Source: Mesotaenium endlicherianum
Lineage: Eukaryota > Streptophyta > Zygnematophyceae > Zygnematales > Mesotaeniaceae
Assembly (NCBI GenBank): GCA_009602735.1
Contig: WELA01003918.1
Coordinates: 353,409 to 373,848 of the forward strand
Direction of reading: 5' to 3'
Length of the DNA: 20,440 nt
Notes under the pieces: generated by a model
Database searches by the model: none
Told to the model about the DNA's origin: nothing
What the model saw: the letters and a program-made list of their open reading frames with translations, nothing else
In this document: piece after piece, positions 9,476 through 19,590 of the stretch
Position numbering within the stretch: position 1 is the stretch's first letter
Layout of the letters: every line of letters starts with the position of its first letter
Made by a program: the position numbers and the translations under genes

Positions 9476-10962
9476 CCTGCTGTCAGCTCTCTTGCTCTCT
9501 GCACGTATGTCAGGAGGTGAATAGAGCCTCCCTCCACCAGATTGGAAGGATGGCCTCTTCAGGGAAGCTGATGCTCGAACACTGCAAAGAACATCGCTTA
9601 AGAGTCAGGTAGACATGTATAAAACAGACTCTCTCTACCCTTTCACCCTGTTGGCGCCTTCGGAGATGAAGTAAGGACCTCCAGCAATTGCATATGGAGA
9701 CAGTTACTAGTAATAGAGTTGTGTCAAATAGATGTGCAAATTAATCCAAGAGAGCGTGCTCATTTGAGTAAGATTTAATACTATATGGCGCCTTGTGTAG
9801 GGTCGTTCTTACCAATAGCTTGTGTAAAGACTTCAGTTCTGTAGATCGATGTTAAGACTTCCACGGGTTTGATTCTTCTTCCCCCGGCATGGAGGAGCTG
9901 GCAGGCCGGTGCATACGAATAACGAAATGACCTCTTTATAGGCCTGTCCACAATCAAAGGAGCACAAAAGCGCGTCTAGGACAATTGAAGAAAAATATCG
10001 ATTCAATCCAGTACAAACTGATGCACGGGCAATCCGCAAGGGTGACCCGGGAAGAGTGTCGGCTTTCTCGACTTCAGCACTTGGAAGTTGGCAATGACAC
10101 GCTCAAGAGTGTGCAATAGCGTGCAACATTACGGTGACAGCATGTTACCATGTGGTACTACTAAATTTGTTTGCGTGCTATCACTGGCTATCACGTACCA
10201 CAATGTTGTAACTTCATTGGGTTTCCAAACGTCGATAGGTGTTTCAAGCGTGGGCCGTACTATTGTGATACTGAATATTGACTCATGTATAGCCACTTGT
10301 AGCTCAGAAGCTGGTTGTAGGTGTCACAACTCATAATGTTCGCTAATGGCCGGTCGCAAGCAGACGCAGTCCTTCCAAAATGGAATGCTCGGAGGTCACT
10401 TGAAGTTGGTCACTTGGATACCGGGAGTGCAAGGCTTGGAGCAGCTCGGAGCGGCTTGGAGTGGCTCCGATGGGCTCGGAGCTGCTCGGAGCAGCTCTGA
10501 GTTGCTCGCAGTCGCTCGGCTAAAGTCGTCGCGCCCCCTCCGTGTGTCCTCGAGATAGCCATGGCCCCAAGACCTGCCATCAACCCACATCAACCCGCAT
10601 CCAGCTCAATCCGGCTTGGACAGTGTGGCCAGGCCGTGCCTGGCTCTGACAGATTGTAGTACACACGCAGTTCAAATCTGGAGCAATCTGGAGAGCAAAG
10701 CAAGAGTAAAGGCTCGTACTTCAAGTACTAGCGCCTAGGGTTATACATCACTGCACAACCTGGTACTGCACTGGTATGGCTCGCTGCAGCTGGCTGTGTG
10801 GCTGGTACCCTGTAGGCAGTTGGTTGGCGAATATGGGCGAGAACTGGCGAGAACATTCACATAGCAGAGCGCACGGCGCACACAGCTCCGGAGTGCTCTC
10901 ACGTGGTTCTTACTGTTTCATGCACATCATTTCGAGCAAATATTGATCGACCCCTCAAAAGG
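9476..10962. other. 5' flank of FRO copy 1 and intergenic DNA
   Basis: Should contain the promoter of FRO copy 1 (reading leftward). Only a weak TATA-like TATTAAAT on the minus strand at about 9780-9773, some 300 bases before the ATG, was noticed. Apart from the minisatellite at 10434-10520 no gene or element is recognised; short open frames here have no coding signs. Confidence 0.5.
10434..10520. repeat. Minisatellite, about nine 10-bp units (GCTYGGAGNN)
   Basis: Units begin exactly every 10 bases with GCTTGGA, GCTCGGA, GCTTGGA, GCTCCGA, GCTCGGA, GCTCGGA, GCTCTGA, GCTCGCA, GCTCGGC. The last three bases of each unit vary. The period is not a multiple of three, so it is not a protein repeat. 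The flanks (10540-10620) also carry CATCAACCCRCATC duplications. Confidence 0.85.
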
Positions 10963-11163
10963 CATGGGGTGCTAATAAGTGGCTGCGACTTGTCAAAATT
11001 ATTGTTGTTTTTCCAGAAGAAGTGCAAATCGTGCGAAAAGCTTCCCGTTCTGTTGATTCTTTTAGTAATTGTTAGGGCTGAAATGAGCTTAAAAGTTGAA
11101 AGTTTGACATGGTGCAAACGAAAAAGTGTCTCAACGAACGCTCGAAGGAGGAGTCCCCCCATG
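10963..11163. repeat. Diverged repeat unit 1 with inverted CATGGGG/CCCCATG ends (MITE-like)
   Basis: A 201-bp unit that starts CATGGGGTGCTAATAAGTGG and ends CCCCCCATG. It shares ordered blocks with the unit that begins 30 bp further on: GGCTGCGA, a TTAGGGCTGAAATG block, AAAGTTTGA, AAAAAGTGTC and a GAACGC block, all in the same order. See unit 2 for the element interpretation. Confidence 0.6.
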
Positions 11164-11192
11164 CTGAAAGCAACCTCATATAGTGTCAAAAA

Positions 11193-11403
11193 CATGGGGG
11201 GCTAACTGGCTGCGAAATCTTTGATTCATTGAAATTTTTTGCAAGAATTACAAGTCGGGCGCAAAGGTTTCGGTTCCCATTGAAACAAATCGTAACCATT
11301 AGGGCTAAAATGGGTTGGAAAAATTGAAAAGTTTGAAATTTTGGCACAACCAAAAAGGTGTCGTTATGAACGCCCGAATTTTGGAGGGAGTTATCACCCC
11401 ATG
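11193..11403. mobile_element. Diverged repeat unit 2; possible non-autonomous hAT-type element with 8-bp flanking duplication
   Basis: A 211-bp unit with imperfect terminal inverted repeats: CATGGGGGGCTAACT at the left and, reverse-complemented, CATGGGGTGATAACT at the right (12 of 15 match). It is flanked by GTCAAAAA (11185-11192) and GTCAAAAT (11404-11411), a near-perfect 8-bp direct repeat. hAT elements typically make 8-bp duplications and have CAnnG ends. The unit has no coding capacity. Family is inference; the structure is seen directly. Confidence 0.5.
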
Positions 11404-11411
11404 GTCAAAAT

Positions 11412-14299
11412 GAACGAAGAGTCACGTCAAGTATCCTTCACCTTTCAACGAAGTCGGTAATGCCTTCACACATGTATTCCTAATTGTTATTATGTCACCG
11501 TGTCAACAATCACGTGCCTAACCTTCTCACCATTTAAAGGCCTGACACCCTCCTTTTCACCTTTGGTTTGTTCTCGGATGCCTGTGCTTGTAATATGCTT
11601 AATAGAATATCACTTGATTTCGCTTAGAGGTTGCATAAAACACAACTAGTAGTGTAGTAATTTGTTCAGTACTAGTTGCAACTTTGCTAACACCTCCGCA
11701 TAAACATTCACAATAATTATGGTGCGCGTGTAATAGACGACTAAAAGATTCACAAGCAATTTGGAGGCGTTTTATGATTTCGCTTTGCCATAAATCCCCT
11801 TCTATTGCAAGCTCCATAAAAAACAGAAGATAAGATCACTTGATAGTCCCCAAAGAATATCTCAAAAATTAGCTCCGTTTTTGCCACAAGCGCGCTAAGA
11901 ATATTCAGGTCTTCGATTCAGAGTTTTGAAATGTGCACCGAGAGAGGGAGGAAAGGAATAAGGAAGACATGTTTGAGAGCATTTTTTTATTCTTTCAAAG
12001 CTCAAGGGTAGTTCACGTTCAATTCGACACTTTTGAGAGGTAAAAACATAATTTGCTTTGTCCCCCCTGGCAGGTACAAAGATGTTGGTTGTGACATGCT
12101 CAAGATTTGTCGTGATGCATGCCGTGGATTGCCGCATACTACTGCAAACGGTAGAAAACGTGCAGCTGCTGGAGCTTACGACCTGCCAACGAGCGTGCGA
12201 GCGAGAATGTGAAGTGCGCATAGCACTCAAGCATAAGAAGGACAATTGGTCAATTATAGCAATTTGATGGTAGTTGTCAAGAACCTAAGCACAGCGGTTA
12301 AAAGCCGTAGAATCGAGGATGCTAATCCATGAGCCGTTCTTTTGCAGACTATAAAGCTTCCTAATATCTCATTGACTATCTTACATGTCGTGCCGAAACT
12401 AATCAATTTCAGTCGACCACAAAGGCACAGCGTATAAGATCTAGGCGATTCCTTTTTTTGCCAATGTGGAACTTGGGAATGTCTCAGTTATTTGTCATCT
12501 AGTCTCAGGAGTTTTCTTGTTGGTCCAGTGGGCAAAGTATACACTTATGTAGGTGGTGGTGGTGGTATTTTAAGACGATTATATAACATACACCTTCGTA
12601 TGTTCTCAAACACATCCCTAAGCTTCATCCTGCTATGATTGGGCATTGGAAAAAACACCTGCTGCCCTGCATATGCGACGTTAAATGAAGCATACGCCCA
12701 CATACTCTACTTTATATTGACCAGTGATGTCGACGGTAGAATCTAACGTGACAATGAAGACGTTTGCGGCCAGATTGGGACGTCAACGCACTTGCCTATA
12801 GTTAGGAAAGGCGTTTTTGACGAGATATATTGATTTGGAAGCTTTCTATCAATTTTAGACAATGGAAAATAAACTACTGGGGTAGCATCTAAGTATAGTG
12901 GGAGGATATTGCAATTCCTCCAACTAAGGATGACTAATCTATTAACTTGAATTTGAAATGTATGTGAGAAGTGGCTAAAATTTACGAAAAAAATCAAAAA
13001 TTTGTTGGAAACTTGAGGTGTTTTATTAGAGGACAAGAAGGAGCCTTTGATGTATATGTGAAGAAACTCACTTTTGTTTTGCAGTGTACATTAATCACCA
13101 AAGAACTTTTGCTGTATTTTTGCATGTGCATGAGGAACACAAACAAATGTAGAAATGTTAATTGCTCGTTAAGAGACGATAGTAATGTTCATTGAATTTG
13201 TACAAATTTGAAGAGCTTAATTTGTATGAGTCTATGTAGAGGTTAAGGATTGGTGGATTCTTCATGAAGTTGGGATCTTTTGCTTAGGCTACGGGGTTCC
13301 TTGTGTGAACTTTGGAAGTTGACTTGCTTTTTTTTAATGATAGCAAGTTAGAAGTGAACTTGCCACTATTGAAATAGTACTTACGTGCATGTACATGATT
13401 GCCAACCCGCAAACAATCACTTTAGCACTATTGCCGCTCCTAAAGTGACTTGCCTAAATAGGCGGCAGTTAAAAAATAGGTTGGTTCCCATCAATCTGCA
13501 TTCAATCACCTCAAACTCACTCTTAATTTGTGTTCCTGTTGCGCCACCCTAAGCCTAGCAAACCATTCCACACTGACTGGTGTAAACTTGGTCTTGATGT
13601 TGTGCTTGCGCACACTTGATTCCTCCAAGGTTGAGTACATCATTGCCAATGCCAGTCACAGCAACAACATTGCCGAGCGTTTTCATAGTTCCTACGAGAG
13701 TGAATGTCTCGCCGTCGTGTGAAGCATCGTCCATTTTTTTGCCCCCATCTATATGGACCTTTGGTCAAATATTCATATTCCTTAAGGACCATTATCCCCT
13801 CGAGAGGCTCATGACTAACCAACATTTGACTGGTAGCCACGCGCGCTGGGCTCATATTTTTGAAGTCATCACTTTAACCAAAAGTTTGCTGACACATTGT
13901 TTGAAATTAAGCAAGACTTGTAAAGGGTTAAAAATTGACTTACCAAAAAACAATTCACTTAAAGAAGATTTTCAAGTCACACGTATTTATTATGGTGCTT
14001 TCTGATTTATATAATTAATCACAAGAGCATTAAACAAAGTGCAATGTTAGCAATCGTCCACAATCACTACTAGTAAACAAGCATCAATATCATGCAATCA
14101 GTAAATTTATACATAAGCAAAGCTGACTAAGCACTTCGTATATTGGCTTGCATCCTTGGCTTGTATATTTGCTCAGTAGTCTGTACAAAGGGTTGGCTTG
14201 TTTACAAATGCCAAACCTGGTAGCAAAACTAGCAAATTTACATAGAATGAGTAAACTGTTCAATAACAATGCAATGGCACCGGTTTTCCAGGAGTTAAC
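11412..14299. other. AT-rich intergenic DNA without recognised genes
   Basis: Clearly more AT-rich than the FRO genes, with short runs such as a GGT repeat near 12548. Open frames are short and show no known motifs. 13540-13860 on the minus strand gives a faint echo of a copia protease region, too weak to call. The part just before 14300 may be further decayed copia sequence. Confidence 0.5.
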
Positions 14300-14945
14300 C
14301 ACGTCGGGAGGACCTCGGCTAGCCAAATCCACAACCATCTCTCGTCGTTCAATCGGTCACTACATGCAAAATCCAGGACCTACACATTGGGAAGCAGCTA
14401 AGAAGGTTATGAGGTATCTAAAGGGACACCAAATTCATGGTTGCACTTAAGGGAGACTGACGGTGTGAAGCTAGGTGACAGCACTGATTCAGATTGGGGC
14501 AGTGACCTTGACATTAGGAGGTCAACGACGGGGTATGTCTTTATGATGGGCAAGGGAGGGACATGGAAGCAAGAGGCAAAAAGTGGTGGCATAGTCTTCA
14601 TGGAGGTTAAGTATATGGTAGCATCACAAGCAATGAGGAAAGCATTTTGGTTGGAAAACTTGAAAGCTACTTCTAAGACTTGGGCTACGAGCAGGGAGTG
14701 GGCTACCACTGTCTTTAGTGATAGCGAGGGGTGCATTGCTTTGGGAAAGAATGCAAAAGAGCATAGAAGGAGTAAGCACATAAACATACAATATCATGAG
14801 TGTAGAGAGTGTGTACAGTCTGGTAGTGAAAACTGATAAAATAATTGCTGATTCTTTGACAAAGGCAATACCTAGGACAAAGCATCAGGGGTGTGTTTCT
14901 ATATTTGGTTTGAGAGAATGTTTCTTGAAGTACAATAGGAGATGA
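14300..14945 (+). pseudogene. Ty1/copia retrotransposon remnant: C-terminal RNase H region of pol, frameshifted
   Basis: The end of a copia polyprotein read across three frame segments. Segment one (to about 14440) has HYMQNPGPTHWEAAKKVMRY followed by LKG. Segment two (about 14441-14810) has STDSDWGSDLDIRRSTTGYV, the metal-binding start of copia RNase H, then FSDSEGCIAL and RSKHINIQYH. Segment three (about 14800-14945) has ADSLTKAIPRTKH, the usual C-terminal ADxLTK motif, and a stop at 14943. The TEAEYM-type motif is degraded to MEVKYM. Gag, protease, integrase and most of reverse transcriptase are not recognised here. It is therefore a truncated, dead copy inserted between the two FRO genes, on the opposite strand to both. 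Confidence 0.88.
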
Positions 14946-14955
14946 GAGGGAGGGT

Positions 14956-15470
14956 TGGAACTTAGCCCAAGGGCCGGCACTCCTATTTCTATTTTGTTGT
15001 CATGTCTAGGCTAGTACTTCTTTGCCTCAAAACGTGACGCGTGCCAGGGTGTCAATAGTTGTCCTTTGGTCTGGCGTCAGTTATGTCTTTTCCGTAACTT
15101 AGTCGCTTTCTGGTAGTTGGTGAATGTCAAACAAGATGAACGGTCACGGGTGCACAACAAGCACAACAAAGAAGATGAAGTGCAGGATAGTTAGAACTGA
15201 TAGGATGGATGTTCTTAGAAGCGTTGAGAACAGATCCTAGTGCTCTATGAGTAAGAACGCAACACTAAGAAAAATATTGAAGTACAATAGAGAGTTGGGC
15301 ACTTTGTGAAATTTATTGTGTTATTAGTCCGAGACTGAGTTCATTAAAGTGAGAGAGAAAGTGTGCCATGGACAAAGAAATTGATGAGATTCTACAATTT
15401 TGTACACACAAGAAAGTCTTCGTCCTACACTAGCTCGGTCGCTAATTGTTCTTAGAATATAGTTGCCAGC
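14956..15470 (+). mobile_element. Probable 3' LTR of the copia remnant
   Basis: Eleven bases after the copia stop, a purine run (GAGAGGGAGGG, a polypurine-tract-like primer site) is followed by TTGGAACTTAGCCCAAGG. That is the kind of sequence that opens many plant copia LTRs. The right end is not determined: no second LTR copy is in the window to align with, and the end given is a guess near a CCTACA at about 15424-15430 and the following TA-rich stretch. Confidence 0.45.
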
Positions 15471-15891
15471 AGGTTAAATTTGTGGTACATGTTAATAGCT
15501 TGGAATGCTTCCAAATTACCACGCAAGCCGGTTTTAGGCGTAAATAGATTACATTTGAGGAGCGGCCGTACATTGCTCTTTGCTGAATGTTTGTACGTGC
15601 TGCTCCAGGATTACAGAATTGGGTTACTAATTTTTGCCCAAAAGCTTATGTTGGAAGGGATTGTTATCTTTGACAAAGTGCGACAAAAGAGTAATCTTCT
15701 TTCCGGTAGTGCCTTCTGTAAGTATGAAGGTTCTCCAAAGGGGTAGCTATTAGCCCTAGACTTACAACCTAACCCTGTCCTGGCTAGCACCACCATTGCC
15801 TCCAGTGCCACTCAAATTGTGCAGATTTGCACGATCAAAAAGCGAGTCTTTCCAGGCAACAAAAGGCTGACGAAGACATCAGAATTTGACA
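15471..15891. other. Intergenic DNA downstream of FRO copy 2
   Basis: An 88-codon open frame at 15480-15746 (plus strand) has no recognisable motif. The 3' UTR of FRO copy 2 should lie at the right end, reading leftward from 15891; no canonical AATAAA is seen on the minus strand within about 120 bases of the stop. Confidence 0.5.
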
Positions 15892-16073
15892 TCACAAGTT
15901 AAACGTGATGGAGTGGAAGTTGAGCTGGGGCCGCCCCTGGAGCGCGAACCCCCGGCCGCGGCTCAGGCGTGAGCAGCGCAGCGCCACGTCGTGCTCCATG
16001 CTGGGGGGCCCGCTGACGAGAACGCCAGCGTTGGAATTCTTCAGGCGCTGCTGTGCCAGGGCCGTAAACACAG
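15892..16073 (-). CDS. FRO: FRO copy 2, last exon and stop
   Basis: Carries [10 protein letters not shown] and ends LNFHSITFNL, then TGA at 15894-15892. Similarity with copy 1 runs only about 25 bases past the stop codon, which marks the 3' edge of recognisable duplication. Confidence 0.95.
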
Positions 16074-19000
16074 CTGCAGCCAATAGAAACAGCCAACCGT
16101 TTGCATGGATGTCAATTAGCGTGTCATCTCGCGGCAGAGTGGCAGTACCGAAAAAGCTTCTGGCAGACATTGCATGCACCCTGAGCACATTCGCCTGGTG
16201 TACGTGGAGCAGCATGTCAAGTGTGCCTAAGTCAACTCCTACATCCTGTAGCCCTGTATGTGCATGTGTGTGTGTGCATGTGTGTGCGCGTGTGTGCACC
16301 GGCTTACTACATGTACAGGTACACAACTTACATCCTCATGGATGTACGGAAAGAATAGGAAGCATGCAGATGAGAGGAACAAGAACCGAGGACGTGGGAC
16401 CAGCACTCGGTCAAAAACAGCGACAATTGCCAACAGCAGAGCAAAGTGTTGGAGAAGGACGTAGGTTGAAAGAGACCATGTAAGTGGCACTGGATTTCTC
16501 CTAAAGCTAAGACCAGTGCAACTGGGAGAGGCAGAAACGGCCAACACATGTCTTTGCACAGCCATGTTGTGACAAGGACAGCAAGCACGGCTTGCACAAG
16601 TGACCACCGAAGCTCAAAGGAACCGCAGGCGGCAGGGGGGGCACGCAGGCGGGCAAGGGGGGGGGGAAATGGGTAAGGCAGCTCTTACCATCCCACTTGG
16701 GGCGGGAGCCGTAGTGAACGTTGGAGGGCTGCAGATGCTGCGCCCCCTCAATCTCGCTGCCCCCCTTCCGCTTCACGGGGCTCTCTGTGTTTGATTCGCC
16801 CCCCTTAAGCTGCAGAATTCGAGAAATGCAGACGTAGGCGGGCATGGGCGCAGCCACAGGCACAAGGACAGTCAGTTCAATCACATGGCAGAGCGACAGG
16901 TCAGCTCGGCTTCTGTCGCCACTTTCCCCAAATAGCAGGCAGACTCGGGGCGGGAAGGAGCCGGAAACACCCCGGGGAAGCAGCAGCAGGACACAAAAAA
17001 ACAGCCAGGCAGATAGACCGGTGACCACGCCATATCACTCTCCTCAGCTGCTTGAGCTTCTCCAGAGCTGCACATCTGAGCGATGTCTGTGGTGGTCTGA
17101 CAGTCATCTGGCACTCAGAAGAATTGGGTTGCCCCCACTACTGGCCAAATGAAGTGCGGCACGCGGGCGTGCTTGTTCTGGCTTGTTTCCTAGCTTCGGC
17201 TCTGGCTGTGGCAGCAGCAGCAGCAGCCCCGTGGCCTCCTGTCCACCCGAGCACCGCGAGCGGCGGCCCACCAGCGGCTTCAGAAGAGCAACCAGCGAGA
17301 GGGCGTGGAGGAAAAATTATGAAGTACCTGCTTGTAGGTCGACGGGCGCAGGTAGTACCAGGCGGCTGCAGCGAGCGCCACAAAGATTAGCAGCCCCACG
17401 AGGACGCCACCGAAGTAGACCAGGACACGTGCCCAGTAGGGGAAGATGGCGTAGCTCTCGTGGTCGTAGTGGTGCACGACGGTGCGGATGAAGACCACGA
17501 GCACGAGGAAGGTGCCGCCGCTCACCACCAGCACCAGCAGCGCCGCCCACAGGTCGGCACCTGGCACAGCACGGCAGAGGGGGACCAGGGGAGGGGAGGA
17601 GCACAAGGCAGATCGAGGGGGTGTCAGTACAGAGAGAGAGAGAGAGAGTGAACGAGGGAGAGCCTAATGCAAGAGCATATGTGCGACATGATGTGTGCAG
17701 AACCTGCACTCGTCCTGTCACAAGAGCGACGAGGATACAACATAAGACTTTTTGCTTCTGGCGCGCAACTGCTCGCTAACACCCGGCCACCCACTGAGCT
17801 GGGGGCAAGCTGGCCAGATGGCGAGCAGGCAGGCAAGCGGGAGTCTCATTTGCCTCACATCGCCCGCACCGCAAGCTCAGCGCAACCGGCAACAGAGCAG
17901 AGCAAAGGAGCGAGCCAAGGGCTATTGACTCGTTCTGGACATGAGACGATTGTTTTCAACAGATAAGAAAACTAGAACGTTGAAATTGCAGCAAGACTCA
18001 GCAATTTCTCGGCCTCAGTATCGCGCGGAATGGCGCACAATGGACAATGAAAAGATATTATTTGCGGAACATCTTCCTCGAGTTACATAACTACCAATAC
18101 TTCAAAGATGATTGCAGAGCTTGCTAGTCCATAAAGTGAGCGGCAAGAGGTCCCACCTTGGCCAACGAGGGCGTGCATGGGGCACGCGCTGCCACCAGCT
18201 GGCGCCAGCGCCACGAGCCGCGACTTCTCCTGCTGCTCCACGTCCGCCGCGTGGGGCCCCTCCTCCTTGGTGACGTACACCTGCACGTTGAGCTGCACGT
18301 GGCGCGCAAAGTCGGGGCAGATGGCGTTGAGGTCCAGCGTCTGCAGCAGCGCCACGTTCTCCGTCTTATGCACCGCCCATAGAAGAGTCACGCTCTTCGG
18401 CCTCCTGCACAGACGCACCCGCACACGCACGCGCACGCACGTGAGCACCTCAGTCTGTGCTGCGGGGCCATCTATGCAAGGGCAGGAGTAAGATAGGAAC
18501 AGGTAGCCTCCGCCGCAGCAGCAGCAGAATCATCGGCAGCAGCAGCTGCAGCAGCAGCATCAGATGACAGCTGGCGTAGCGGCAAGTACCCGGGCTCGTC
18601 CATGCGGCAGCGGTACGCGAGGTCGCGCAGGAGCGAGAAGAAGGGCGTGATGCCGATGCCGCCCGCCACCAGCACCAGGTCGTCGTACCTGCCGCCCGCC
18701 CAACCAGCCCCCTCGTCAGCGTCAGAGCAGAGAGTACAGAGGATTACAGAGGGGCAGAGGGATAGAGCACACTCCGCAACGGCATGGGCAGCAGGAGAGT
18801 GGGGAGTTGTGCGCTCCGTCTGTGGACCCAGAGCCAATGGAGCTCACCGGGTGCAGAAGCTCTGCTCCTGGCCATAGGGCCCCTCCACGCGCAGCTGCAG
18901 GGGCGCCTCGGGGTTGGCCTCCAGGTGGCTGGCCAGCTGGCGCGTCCACGTGCCGCCTGGCTTGACGATGACGGCCAGCTGCTCGAGGCCGTCGAGGGCG

Positions 19001-19119
19001 CTGGAGGTGACGCTGAAGGGGTGCCACTGCAGATGCGAGACGGCGGGCACGTTCACAAAGATGTTGTCCAGAGGCTTGTACTTCACGCCTGCGCACGCAC
19101 ACACGCACGCACACGCACA

Positions 19120-19152
<33 letters not shown>

Positions 19153-19514
19153 GCACGCACGCACGCACGCGCGGGCGCAGGTACAGGAAGAACGGGTTAC
19201 TCTTTGCAACAAGCGGGCACGTCGAGAGAGGGGGCTGGGTGAGAAGGGGTAAGAAGGGGCAGACGAGGGGGCCACTGCTGTGAGGCATGGCGAGGCACCT
19301 CGTATCGCCGGATTGAACCGAGATGTGAAGTGGAGAGCAGACTGTGCAAGCTCGGTCAGTCATCACGGTAGTGTCTCAATCCCGATTCACAGCCAAAGCA
19401 AACAGAGAGAAAAGGGGAAACTCCAGAGAGGCAGAAACGCATGTAGGGCCGCTGAGAAAGGAAGAGAGGCAGAGAGGGCCAGGAAGGCAGGAAGTCAGAA
19501 ATGCATGCAGAGCG

Positions 19515-19590
<76 letters not shown>

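Noticed and set aside
10290..10335. TGTAGCTCAGAAGCTGGTTGTAGG, reminiscent of a tRNA D-arm.
   Set aside because: No acceptor stem, anticodon arm or TTC loop can be fitted around it.
13540..13860. Minus-strand reading with a DDASHDGETFT...GNVVAVTGIG pattern resembling a copia protease region.
   Set aside because: Only a faint match, the catalytic D-S/T-G is not intact, and the frame breaks quickly; it is also opposite in strand to the copia tail.
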